Part shown: in pieces, positions 24,601 to 35,573 of the stretch
How positions within the stretch are numbered: position 1 is the first letter of the stretch
How the letters are laid out: every line of letters begins with the position of its first letter
DNA from: Planococcus citri
Lineage: Eukaryota; Arthropoda; Insecta; Hemiptera; Pseudococcidae
NCBI RefSeq assembly: GCF_950023065.1
Contig: NC_088679.1
Coordinates: forward strand, 15,004,001 to 15,068,000
Length of the DNA stretch: 64,000 bases
Reading direction: 5' to 3'
Made by a program: the position numbers and the translations under genes
The notes under the pieces: generated by a model
Seen by the model: the letters and a program-made list of their open reading frames with translations, nothing else
Database searches by the model: none
Told to the model about the DNA's origin: nothing

Positions 24601-24850
24601 GTTGCAGTTTTCCATGTTTGAGGAAAGGAATCTGAAGACCAGATTTTATTATAGAGGTTTAGTAAATTATTTTTGCTAGTGTTGGAAAGATGTTTCAACA
24701 TAAATAGGTATGGTTCATACACCTTACAGTAGTTTATTTATAGAGAAAGGTGCATTGTATGGTTCAAGATCATCAGATGAAAAATCAAGTACTGAATTTG
24801 TGAGTAGCAGGATGCCAGTAACTACCTTAGCACTTATTAGTATAACTCCC
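21700..24850 (-). pseudogene. degraded non-LTR retrotransposon RT, minus strand, split by insertion
   Basis: Same broad family as the element in copy 1. Read on the minus strand from right to left: N-terminal SSDDLEPYNAPFSINKLL near 24750, RPISSTSVTYKILEKMV (24500-24560), motif A FFDLEKDFDKAWRYKIL (about 24285-24345), a damaged NGVP-SVL block near 24140-24170, and FSESKTHCMLFTKRN near 23895-23935. The reading then jumps to LTWTSHFL near 22065-22095 and to 22006-21701 (ALIRSNIEYGSPCF; SSPIDSIYCEAAELPP). Many stops and frameshifts mean it is dead. The jump corresponds to about 1.8 kb of foreign sequence (about 22105-23890). Unlike the copy 1 element, it keeps motif A. Confidence 0.75.
22105..23890. 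mobile_element. composite palindromic insertion inside the minus-strand RT relic
   Basis: RT coding homology stops at about 23890 and resumes at about 22105, so the intervening block is an insertion. It contains at least two foldbacks. The first (22709-23382) has ends TGTCAATGTTAA...GTTGATGTGAAA and their reverse complement; its arms share AGCTTTGTTCTTTTCGCA and ACACTGGTGTAG-like motifs. The second, a shorter palindrome (about 23636-23866), pairs GACAATTGGCTCGACA-type sequence across an axis near 23755. A third small hairpin lies at about 22510-22570. Many GTCGAC motifs occur. No coding region; class unknown. Confidence 0.6.
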
Positions 24851-26100
24851 CTTTTTGCACAATATTACTCGATCTATTTATAGAGAGAGACTTCGTTACT
24901 TGCTCTCTCTAAAATTATATCTATGTCTTCTTCTTCTACTGGAAGTATGGGGAACGTGGGAGATTTTCTGCTCGTGGATCCGGCAACTATTGCAAGATCA
25001 CGAGCAAGGCTCTGCACTTAGTACCGGAATCTCAAGCTCTCTGGAGCTAAGTCAATGTTGTAAATATGTATTCTCGCTTCGGCAACCGAAAATGTGACAG
25101 CGCATTGTCCTTACGACAATGTCCTATTTATTGCGTTTAACCCACTTCTAGAGTGGTAATTTGTGTTTCCTTGAACATATTGATTAATCCTACTTAATCA
25201 ATATGGTTCTTTTGGATGCATTTTTGATCAACCCGGGCATCAAAGGCATTTCTCGCGATATACATGGTCCTCGTGTAGTACGTACCTATCAAGTACCAGG
25301 ATTTAATGAGTACATCGATTGGATAGGTAATATATACAGTGTCTTTGGTAAGTATTGAGAAATACTTATTTGGGCCTGATGGTTCCCTCAATTAATTATA
25401 GTTTAGTATTAATTGATTGAGTTAGTCGAAGTAGGAATATTATATTTATGAGACCTACCAAATTAACTCGTAACAATTGTAACTACATCTCAATTATTTG
25501 TGACATTCTGATCAGTTACGTATTAGGTAGTCACTTAATACATAATTGGTTAGAATTATTATATTTATCCAGGTTGTAAGTGGCAGGTAACGCGCCTGAC
25601 CATTTCATTATGTTCAATTGTGTAGTTTGTAATTGCCCTCACGCACCTTTTCAAATGTAACTAATATTTGATAAAAACATTTTAGTAGTCTCCACGAATG
25701 TGTTTTATTATTATTAGAGTACATATGTGACTAGTTAGGACAAATTATCTACCCCATATCATCTCTATAGCTATCCAGGTAAGTGGTAATTATTCCCCAC
25801 TTAGGGAATAATTATTGTCCCGATCCAGTAGGAATAAAATAACACTATTCCCACCATCTAGGCAATTCCCAACCTCACTATATCAAATTTTTAGTTTGGT
25901 TTTTAATTGTTTGAAAAACTTCACTAAGTATAGGAACTTGTTGCTGAAACTATGGCAAAAGATTGAGCCATGGTATTGGTTATGTTGTCTAATGAGGTAA
26001 TAAATAAAGTCATTGTTATAGAGAAGATACGAAATTTTAGATGGGATATAGCAGCCTTTTAATATTCGTATTTTTGTCCACATTTTCATTTTATACTAGT
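24850..26100. other. unrecognised block, possible LTR-like or exonic material
   Basis: Base composition is less A-rich than the surroundings, with few homopolymers. A short open frame at 25203-25358 (51 codons, starting MVLLDAFLINPGIKG) is free of stops and not repeat-like, but I do not recognise it. The stretch about 25056-25880 might be a solo LTR, but I found neither a convincing TG...CA pair nor a duplication. No function is claimed. Confidence 0.3.
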
Positions 26101-26248
26101 ACCTACTGTGAGTAATATTCAACATAAATTTGGTCCAACTATCCCTTTGTTTTGATAGATTTGTTCGGCGTGCAATTGCTCGTTTTTTCTTAAAGTCTAT
26201 GAAATTATCAGTAAAAGGATGATAATCCCCTAAAGTATAACATATTAT

Positions 26249-26452
26249 TTTTCTAAGGTCCCAAAAGGATAAAAATTTCGTAAAAAAATATAATGATACT
26301 TGAGGGTCAAAAATACCAAAAAACGTGTTTAAAAAATTATACCTCGCAATTTTTACTGTTAGTAAAAAGCATAAAATAAGTTAAAAAACGAAATTTTGAG
26401 GGGTAAATATGAATGGAGGTGGTTGAAAGTTCTTATAAGCATACTTACCTCT
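26249..26452 (+). repeat. dispersed repeat, first copy
   Basis: Shares an ordered series of motifs with 28776-28932: CAAAAATAC, CAAAAAACGTGTTT, TACCTCGCAATTTTT against TACTTCGCAATCTGG, AGCATAAAA, GGGGTAAATATGA, and GGAAGGGAGTTGAAA-like. Same orientation, non-coding. Suggests an anonymous interspersed element. Confidence 0.5.
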
Positions 26453-26994
26453 GTTGTTCACCACACCACACCACGCTACAAAATATTCACAAAAAAAAAC
26501 CGTCGATGGCAATTATGGCATTTCGATAGTCCTCAAAAAAAAAAATCCAAAGTTTGAGAGTGCGTGATAGGACGAGGCAATCGGTGTACCTTCGGAGCCG
26601 CCAATCACAGAAGCTGTTTTTTATCAGTTGAACTGTGGCGTGTTCATTTTATTTTTAAGATTTGCAAATAGGAACGTGTCAAAACTGCGGCATATCTTTT
26701 AAATATTGTAAACAACACTCTTATAAAACGAAAGATACTGTCAGATACCTACTACAAATAAGGAACCAGCTTATAAGTAGATTACAGGTACGTGGGATAG
26801 AAAATTGCCGAATGAATCGAATATCGCGAGGTTTGATTACTCGATTTTTAAAGTATAAATAAAACCCTTAAAAGACTGTAGATATGCGGAGGGACCATTT
26901 AAAAATTACATAAGCAGGAAGCGGCCAATGGCTCTCGAAATTCACGATTCGTAATTTAACTTTTTTTTATGAGCATCCTACACCCACGTATGTA
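26453..26994. other. spacer upstream of copy 3, no gene recognised
   Basis: Contains a short GC-richer stretch (about 26560-26640) and AT-rich remainder. Sequence at 26850-26950 (AAATAAAACCCTTAAAAGAC, then GAGGGACCATTTAAAAATT) resembles 41130-41185 upstream of copy 5 (AAACCCTTAAAGTGCAGATA, then GAGGAAACATTTAAAAATT). This is further evidence that 5' flanks were duplicated with the genes. Confidence 0.5.
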
Positions 26995-27365
26995 TAATCG
27001 AATTCGAGTGTTCACAGAAATTTTTTGAATACAGATTGTTGATGATTTTCTCTACGGTTTGATGCTACGATAGTACATAGAATCTTGACAGTGAAGTAGG
27101 TAGGTATGTACATTTCATTGCCAAATACACTTCACTTTCAAGGTGTTCTACTGTACTTGTAGGTATGATTCAAATAACAACTTCGTGATTTATACCTTTT
27201 CCAGGAAATTCTATGGAATAATACGATTCTTAGAAAAATGAAAATGCAAAATGAATTATCAACAATAAAATTTAAAATATATATTATCAGTAAACACTCG
27301 AATTCGATTGTACATATAAAAGAAAGTATAATTATGTCCACCATCATCATTCGGACTCGTTAACC
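26995..27365 (+). promoter_or_regulatory. degenerate inverted-repeat promoter of copy 3
   Basis: The right arm holds ACACTCGAATTCGATTGTAC followed by TATAAAAG (27315-27322), 100 bp before the ATG. The left arm (from about 26995) has the mirror TCGAATTCGAGTGTTC and GATGATTTTCTCTACGGTTT. The axis is near 27110 (CACTTCACTTTCAAGG against TCTTGACAGTGAAGTAG). The mirrored TATA is missing and the right arm has diverged. Confidence 0.55.
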
Positions 27366-27414
27366 TGTTCTTTTGGGTCAAGAGCTATGTCGCATAATTA
27401 CAATTGTGAAAGAA

Positions 27415-30400
27415 ATGAAAATGAAATTCGTTCAAATCACTGTCACGTTATCGTTTTTAATATCCAGTTGCTGGGCTTTAAACAGAACTTGGTGGAAGCA
27501 CGATCTCACCTATGGTATCTACCTGAAATCGTTCATGGATAGCAATGGAGATGGAATTGGAGATTTCAAAGGATTGATTTCCAAACTGGATTACATTGCC
27601 GGTCTTGGAATAAAAACTATCTGGATGTCACCGTTCAACCCTTCGCCGCAGGCTGATGGAGGCTACGATATATCTGATTTTTGTGGAATCAATCCCATCT
27701 ATGGTACAATGGAAGATTTCGAAGAATTCATGAAAGAAATGAAAAAACGAGGTCAATAATGACACATTTTCTGTTCGAAGTTTGATTCGCGTAATATTAT
27801 TGTGCTTTTATTAATGGACGTATCCCTACAGATCTCAACTTCGTCATGGATTTAGTGCTTAATCACAGCAGCGATGAGCACGAATGGTTCGAAAAATCTG
27901 TAAATAGAGTGGAGCCATATACGGACTACTATGTATGGGCTGATCCGAAAGGGTACGATAGCGAAGGAAATCCTATTCCACCAAATAATTGGGTAAGTTG
28001 TACGACAAGTACGAACAAAGAACTGGTCATTAAACATTTACAGGGTTGCAAACCTAAATACGTGAACCGATAAAAAAAAGAGCACGCAAAAAATATTCCA
28101 AAAAAAAACACATTTTCCAGAGAGAGGAAGGAAACAATTATTCTAAATCTCCACGAAAAAATGTATTCACAAAATAATAAGAAAAAATCGATTTGATTAC
28201 CTCTCCCTCCCCAAATTCACAAAACTAAAAACTTCCATTTGAAAAAAAATTCTACATCCAATTCTCTACAAATTTTGTCCATCAACGTTTCCCCCTCTGA
28301 CCATGAAAAGGGGGATGAGGCCTATGAAAATTGTTTTTTCAGAAAAAAATACAGTGAAAAATTACTGATTGTGAGCTATTTTAAATGTTAAATCAACCCC
28401 GGAGGAGGAATAGTGAAAATTTAGGGGTGGGGCTGAGTGCTTCGTACAGAGCTAGGTGAGTTTAGCAGAAAATATAACGTCATATTCGTGCTCAGCGGTA
28501 TTGAATCAAGTGAAAACGACACCATTGTCATCAAAATAACTTTCTTTCAAAAATAGTGAAAATTGTGGAGGGGGTCGAGGGGCTCTGGAGAGGGTTAGGT
28601 GAGTGTAGAAGAAAATCTGAAGTCATATTCGTGCTCAGCGGTATCGAATCATATCAAAACGATACCTTACTCACATTAATAGTTATTTTTCTCAAAATTC
28701 CCATTTCACTCCCACCCCCCCAAAGACACATTCTTTCAAATTTTCACCGCGGCGCACCAAAGCAAAAATTTCTAAAAAAGTAATGTTTTGGGGCCAAAAA
28801 TACATCCAAAAAACGTGTTTCCAAAATTGTACTTCGCAATCTGGATTGTTGATGGGCATAAAAAAATTTTAAAAACGCTATTTTTAGGAGTAAATATGAG
28901 GGAAGGGAGTTGAAAATTTTTGTGCGGATACCTACCAAGGATAAACATAAACATAACATACTAGAAACATTTCAAAATCGGTTAGAATGGGGTGGAGATA
29001 GAGAAAATAATTGGTTATTGAAATTTCAAAAAAGGGGAGGGGCTGTGGGACTGAAAATTTCCATGTAAAAGTTTCCCAATGGTACATGGTACCCACTTCC
29101 ATGCTAATCTCAATACGAACGCTTTCGGGGGTCATTTCACCCCTTTTAAGTAGATGTAAAAGGCTGATCCTGGCCCATTTTTGGCACTTTTGGCCCATAA
29201 ACTGTGCCAGAATCCACCCTAACGAATCTCTGTATATAGTTCGCGATCTTTTTTATATGCACTCGGAGGTCATATTAGGGTGGATTCTGGCACAGTTTAT
29301 GGGCCAAAAGTGCCAAAATGGGCCAGAATAAGCCTTTTACATCTACTCTCTTATGCGCCTAAAGTCTTTGTGTCTTTTTCAGAAAACCCACCTGGTTGTC
29401 CCCCCCCCCCCCTGGAAGGTACAAAAACAGTTGATGCATCACTACATTGGAAATTTAACGTAGATTCTTTTTTCTAATCACATTTTTCATTAAAATGGAA
29501 TGTGGGGGTAAGAAAATGGCGAAAAACTGGTTTGGAGGGCTAAAATCCACTCTGGGGGAGAACGCTCACCAGGGACACGAAGAGGCCTCAGATTAGTGTT
29601 TAGCACATAAAAATGGACCAGTATACTTACCAAAATTCAGCTTTCCACCTCTTTTTTCCCAATGACCCACATTTTTCAGCTAATTTTCCTGGACTAAAAT
29701 AAGTTTTTCTATGACCACAGAAAGAATCATCTGAAATCTTAAAAAAATTCTGAACAGAATTTGAAAAATGGAATTCTAAATCACCATCTCCCCAGATCAC
29801 CACAAAATTGCATTCCGAAAAATCAACAAAAAAATCATTCAAAATTACAAAGAAAAAAGGTGTTTGAAACCACAAGATAGTGCGTGTGCCATTATCGTAA
29901 ATATATTTGAATTTTGTTTTTTTGATGCCTAATTTATCAATACGATGATGTTACAGAAAAGTATAATGGACTTCATAACTCCCAGTTCAGGATGGACTTG
30001 GAATGAAAAAAGGCATCAATTCTATTTTCATCAGTTTCTAGCGAAACAGCCAGACTTCAATCTACGTAATGAACAACTTAAAACTGAACTCAAAGTATGT
30101 GCCTGTCTCGCAAAAGGACATTTTCAACACCTATGTTTTCTAGTCACATTATATTGCTCATCAAGTACCTACTGGAAAATTTCTAATAAATTTAACACTA
30201 AAATTTTTTTGCATGCACTGCAGAACATGATGAAATTTTGGCTGGACAAAGGCGTCGCTGCTTTTCGATTAGATGCTGTAGAATGCCTAATGGAAGATCC
30301 CTTACATCGAGATGACATCGACACAGAATCTTTCATAAAAGCAATATGTGCAGAGTCCGAAATGGAAACTCCTCGACTCCATCATCCGGATACTTTCAAG

Positions 30401-33400
30401 TTCTTGCATGAATTACGCATGTTTTTAAGACAGTACGATCGTGAAAATAAGAAACAACGTGAAACGTAAGTCAGTAAGATCGAATTTTTCAACAAAAAAA
30501 AGTATGACGAGCATAAAAAACGCGATCTTATTTCCCTAATTAGAGCCCTATTCGGTGAAATTTACACTACGGTTAACATCAAAATGAGATACTACGGAAC
30601 GAAGAGCGCCCCACAGACGCATTATCCTTACAATTATCTATTGACCGTGCTCAGGAAGTATTTAGATGCCGAACAGATGATCGAATATTTGAACCAATGG
30701 ATTAAAAAATTACCCAAAGGAGCAACCTCGAATTGGGCGGTAAAATATCATTTGAAAATTTCATCACCTTGTATATCGCTCCATTTATTATTCACCCCTC
30801 CTCGTTTAATGAATTTTTTTATGCCAACAGTTGGGAAACCACGACCAAGGACGAATTTTCTACTGGTTCAACAAGGAATATAATTCAATTTTATTGTCTC
30901 TTGTTACAATGCTACCTGGAGCTGCTTTAATTTGGTACGGGGAAGAGACCAGTCAAGAACTGTTCGATTTTTCACCCGACCCCAACAAGAATCTGTATGT
31001 TGAAAGGGATCATTTTCGTTTACCTATGCAATGGGACGATTCCTTGAATGCAGGTCAGTTTCATTTTCTATTATGGTCGATATTCAGAATTTTGATTTTT
31101 GTGTGGGTGTATTTCACTGGTGCCTCGAGTCACCGTACAAAAATTTGAACCCAACACCTCTATTTGATGAATTTTTTTGATTACCTATCCCATTTCACAT
31201 GCTTGGTTCAGTATGTTAAAATGCGGTAGGCAACCAGCAAAAAGTCCACATTCATTTCAAATCAAATTTTTTGCAACAGGTTTTACTTCCGGAGACAAAC
31301 CATGGGTTCCAGTACATCCCAGTTATTATAGGTCGAACGTCAAAGAACAATTGGCCAATAAGAACAGTACACTGTACTACTTCAAAGATCTAATTTCCCT
31401 TCGAAAAACTGAAACCCTGAAATTTGGCGATTTGAAAATGTACGCGATATCAAAATGGGTGCTGGCATTTACAAGGTAATTAAACTTCGATCAGATAAAT
31501 TTTTATAAATGATATTTCGATAAAAAGTTTCACACGGAATGATGATGGTTTTATAGAACTTTTGGTCAATCAAAATACGTTATTGTATTGAATCTTGGCA
31601 CCGAACCTCATACAGCCAATTTACACGCTGAAATCGCTAATTTACCAACAAGTCTGGAGGTGGTAGCTGCAAGTCCCAATTCTGGATTTACCAAAGGATA
31701 TGCTATAAACCACATGTGCCTTGGGGTGTACTTTATTTGTATAGTAAAAAATTTTTTTTGCTCCCACTCCCCAAAAACGTGACCTCAGGTGAGAAAATAT
31801 TACTCTGAAAATTTCAGCCCCCTAGGTGAAAAAAAAGTCGCGCATGTGGGCCCCAAATTTTCCCATATGAAAAAATTGGCAAAATTTTTAAAATTCTGAA
31901 CTTTCTAGTTCTAACACCTCAGTTAAGTCCCTACTTACGTAAAATCAACCTATATATCAATTTTAGCCCCCTATCTCCACTCAAGACTAACCAGTGGATT
32001 AGAGGGGAGAGCTCATATTTATTTTTTTTTCACATCATAATCCTTGGATTTGGTCTATTTTCATTGGAAATACTGTTAAATATTTTATAACCTGTCTACA
32101 TGATGAAAAGGTGGAACTTGTCTCCTTCCCCAGAAAATGAAAAAAGATGAATATTATTACATTTTTTTCTTCCATATTTTAATCCTTGGGTTTGGTCAAT
32201 CTTCATCAGAAAAGCACTACTTACCTACGAATTTTGACTTTGAGAAACATTGAAGCAGACGTTTTGTATAATAAAATTACCTATGACAAATTTTCACAGA
32301 AGACTTATTGACGTTCTGATGTTTTGTAATGTAAGACTTGAAAACTTGAAAAAAAAAATCGTCAAGAATCCCTATTAATGAGATTTCATTTTTGAGTTTT
32401 AAGCAAAGAAACATATCCATGACTTGAAACTATCTTTGCAGAGGAGACTTTACCTCCATTCCAAAAAAAAAATTCAACTTCGTGGATCTGTATCATCTAT
32501 GTAAGTGGTGCGTATTGTAGAGGGGATTGAGAAAAGGGGTTTCTGGAAAAAAAATTATCTAGAAGCATTCTGCACAGAGATGAAAAATTGTCACCTTATT
32601 AAGAGTACCTATACTAGACATCAATTTTCATCTTTCTCAATATCCTTCAATTTTGGAGGTCTCATAAAAAAAGACCACCATCATTTGGAGGACAAAGGGG
32701 TGCTTTTCTTGAAAAAGTGGTTATCTAAAAGTACTTTGCTCAGAAATGAAACATTATCAAACAATTTGTATAAATATGAATTTTTCATTTTTTTTGTTGA
32801 TTTTTTTCAACTTTGAGGGACTTTATAGGTAACCAACATGATTTGGGAGACTGGGGGAAGGTTTTTTTTGAAAAAGTGTTCATTCAGAAAGATTCTGCAC
32901 ATAAATAAAAAATTTTCAAAAAATGTCTACAGACATCAATTTTTAATATTTTTTGTATTTTTCCCAAATTTGAGGGGCTCCATGCAAGGGAGCTAAAATC
33001 ATTTGGGGCTCCAACAATGGGGTTTTCTTGAAAAGGGGGTTATCTGGAATAATTCTAATGTGGCAATGAGATATTTTCATCAAATTTTCCATAACTTTGA
33101 TTTATTATCATTTTTTGTGATTTTTTCAACTTTGAGGGGCTCCTTACTAGGGGGCCAATATGGTTTGAAGGACCGGAGAAGTTTTTTCCTTAAAAAGGGG
33201 ATTATTTAGAAACATTCTGGGGCAGAAACAAAAAATTTTCTTGAATAGAACTTTTTTTGATTTTTTACCCACTTAGGGGACTACCGGCACCACTTTTTTT
33301 TTACAGATAGGGGGAAAATAAAAAATAGGGAATTATTATCTCACCTGAGGTCATGTTTTTGGGGGGGGGGGGGGGTGGGAGCAACAAAATTCGAACTTTT

Positions 33401-33587
33401 AAAGTAAGGTAGGTACACCCTAATGTGCCTATCTTATATGTATGTATCAAGTTTATGAGTAAAATTCCTACTTCCCTGGAAGGTTCTAATGAATAAATTA
33501 TTTTTCAGAGAAAAATTCAATACGATTTTAGATCATCGAAACTTATCGATGCTGAGACCACATTCCAGCATAGTGCTGTCAACATGA
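27415..33587 (+). CDS. GH13 alpha-glucosidase, array copy 3, with lost intron 8 donor
   Basis: Exons: 27415-27751, 27832-27992, 29957-30094, 30224-30465, 30544-30739, 30831-31053, 31280-31475, 31557-31697, 33509-33587. Lengths and phases are the same as copy 2, and catalytic Asp (FRLDA), Glu (GEIY) and Asp (LGNHDQ) are present. The exon 8 donor, AAAGG|GTATGC in the other four copies, reads AAAGG|ATATGC here (31698-31699), so normal splicing to exon 9 is unlikely. Read-through would end at TGA 31780-31782 inside a hAT-type insertion, giving 572 aa with only the last 28 residues replaced. The exon 1 donor is a weak GTCAAT. Whether it is a pseudogene or a gene with a new C-terminus cannot be told from sequence. 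Belongs with copy 1 in exons 3-8 (SSGW, FHQFLAKQPD). Confidence 0.85.
28447..28700. repeat. two-unit tandem duplication in intron 2 of copy 3
   Basis: Two diverged units of about 145 bp share TAGGTGAGT(T/G)TAG(C/A)A, then GTCATATTCGTGCTCAGCGG, then TAT(T/C)GAATCA and AAACGA(C/T)ACC. Non-coding. Confidence 0.6.
28776..28932 (+). repeat. dispersed repeat, second copy
   Basis: Matches 26249-26452 in order and orientation (see that entry). It lies in intron 2 of copy 3. Confidence 0.5.
29149..29347. mobile_element. about 199-bp MITE-like palindrome in intron 2 of copy 3
   Basis: Arms of about 75 bp are almost perfect reverse complements: AGTAGATGTAAAAGGC at the left end and GCCTTTTACATCTACT at the right. 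The internal paired stretch TGGCACAGTTTATGGGCC meets its complement. The spacer is about 50 bp. Apparent open frames over it are mirror artefacts. Target duplication not clear. Confidence 0.75.
31722..33422. mobile_element. 1.7 kb non-autonomous hAT-type element in intron 8 of copy 3
   Basis: Ends TGGGGTGTAC...GTACACCCTA are a 10-bp inverted repeat with one mismatch, and further inside CTCACCTGAGGTCA pairs with TGACCTCAGGTGAG. It is flanked by an exact 8-bp duplication ATGTGCCT (31714-31721 and 33423-33430). Copy 2 shows the empty site (ACATGTGCCTATATCAAG). An 8-bp duplication with T(A/G)GGG ends is typical of hAT. The interior (about 32480-33270) is a diverged tandem array of roughly 150-180 bp units containing TTTGAGGGGCTCC and TTGAAAAAG(T/G)GG. 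There is no transposase. A G15 run lies at 33361-33375. Confidence 0.88.
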
Positions 33588-33742
33588 GAATCGCGGAAAA
33601 TATTGCTTCTTAATGGCGAAATGTCGATGATGCTGACACTCAACATCAGTCCGCATGAATAACTTATAAAGAAGCTCGACCAATCATAAATTTAAACCAA
33701 TAAATTGCGCTTAATTATCTTTTATAATTATGTAGATAATTT

Positions 33743-33748
33743 AATAAA
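33743..33748 (+). terminator. poly(A) signal of copy 3
   Basis: AATAAA in the conserved context TTAATAAAGTTGGAA, 156 nt after the ancestral stop codon. Confidence 0.65.
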
Positions 33749-33749
33749 G

Positions 33750-35004
33750 TTGGAATTATGATACTCAATTCATTGTTTTTTTCTCTCAAGAAGTACATAC
33801 ATGAATGGGTCACTTGGACTTTTTTTGGAATGGCAAAACACTGCAAGATATTAAATTCCTCACAATCATCTATAATTCAACTATGCATCAGTATCTTTTG
33901 CTTAAGATTTTCAGCTTTTTGGAAGCCTTACCTCATCAGTGATCAACTCTCGTCAAGCACAATTTATTTTTTCAAGTTGCACTGACGCACTTGAAAAAAA
34001 CTTAACTTATTCAAAAATTAGAAATCTCAATTCACGTTATGCAATTTTATTAACACGAATGATGACGAAATGTATGCAAATGATATGCAGGCAACACCCT
34101 ACGTATACGTGAATAAACAAAAATAAAATATTTTCAGCTCATGAAGCTTTCACGGCAGAAAATTATTTAGAGCTGTCTCAAATTCTCAGATCGAGTGAAA
34201 AAAAAATTGTTCATGGCAACACTGATGTCTGATTGTTTTTTTTAATTCAATAATTTTTCAATTTTTTAAAACGTTTTGAATTTTTGAATCTGCAAAAAAA
34301 TTGAAATTTCGGAAAATGAATCATCTAAAATAAAACTATGGAAAAATCATCACAAATGAACGGAAAATTACCAAACAAATGAGCATGGTCATAATAATTG
34401 AAAAAAAAAATGAATGAAACGTCAAAAAACTAAAACTTCAATAAATCAATGGAAAAGATGGTTAAAAAATGAAAGTGATATGATTTTTTGAAAAAATGTA
34501 TCAAAATTAATGTAGGTAGAAAAAATATCGCAAATCAATTTTAAAAAATCAAAACAAATCACCATGTACAAAAATGTATTAATTGAAAAAATCCAAATTC
34601 ACTTACTAAAAAACATGTTTGGAAAATTGAAGTGATAATTTTTTATGAAAAATAGAATAAAATTATTCAGGAAAAAACATCGAGAACAAATTTAAAAAAA
34701 AATAAAAACAATGACCACGCACAAATAGTAAGTACGTATATAATTGAAAAAATTAAAATCAAATTCAACGTACCAATATAGAGACTAAACAGCAAACCGA
34801 AATACCTTTCAACAACACTGAATTTTGAAACAACACGAAAATCTTTTGTACTTATGTTTGAATTTTGTATTCATCAAAGATCGCCAACCCTCGATCATTT
34901 TTGAAAATTTTTCAATCTTTTTGATCGAAATTGAAAATCAGTCGATCGAATACATCGACTTTAGAAGAATCAATATAGGTATTATAATAATAATGTAAAA
35001 AGGT
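33750..35004. repeat. spacer between copies 3 and 4, duplicated 3' flank
   Basis: The stretch 34035-34245 (ACACGAATGATGACGAAATG; GCAACACTGATG) is paralogous to about 19885-20080. The rest is A/T-rich with CAAAATTAAT/ACGCACAAATAGTA phrases shared with about 20750-20920. No gene seen. Confidence 0.5.
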
Positions 35005-35530
35005 AATTTCAAAAACAATCGAATTCGAGTGTTCACTGTTGAAGTGATAATTTTTTAAGAAGAGTTGTTGATGATTTCTCTGCGTTTTAATGCAACGATG
35101 GTGCAATGGTACCTGGTACAGATTTTATTTTCGAATTATAAATTATCAATCTGTAAAGTACAGTTTTATCTTGAAAAACAATACATTACGATGTCGTTAC
35201 TTGATACTCGTACGTATAGGAACAGAGAATCTTGAAAGTGAAGTATGTTGTCAATGAAATGTACTTCACTTCCAAGGTTTTACTATACCTACCCACGTAT
35301 CAAGTAACGACATCGTAATTCATTATTTTTCAAGACAAAACTCCACTTCACAGATTTAACATTTTTGTAACACGAAAATGGGTAAGATTCGTACCAGGTA
35401 CCATCTTAGAATTATGTAAAACGCAGAAAACATCATCAACTCTAATCCAACGATTATCAATAAACACTCGAATTCAATTGTATAAAAGAAAGTATCGCCA
35501 TGTCCACTATCATCATTCGGATTCATTAAC
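35005..35530 (+). promoter_or_regulatory. inverted-repeat promoter region of copy 4
   Basis: Axis near 35260. Paired landmarks: AATCGAATTCGAGTGTTCAC / AACACTCGAATTCAATTG, GGTACCTGGTACAGAT / TCGTACCAGGTACC, GATGTCGTTACTTGATA / TATCAAGTAACGACATC, GTGAAGTA / TACTTCAC. TATAAAAG at 35481-35488 lies 93 bp before the ATG. The left arm stops short of the mirrored TATA. Confidence 0.7.
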
Positions 35531-35573
35531 TATTCTTCTAGGTCACAGTGTCTTAATGTTAATCGTGAAAGAA

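Noticed and set aside
29011..29477. Open frames with a GPKVPKWARISLLHL-like stretch on both strands
   Set aside because: They overlie the 29149-29347 inverted repeat and mirror each other; no independent coding evidence.
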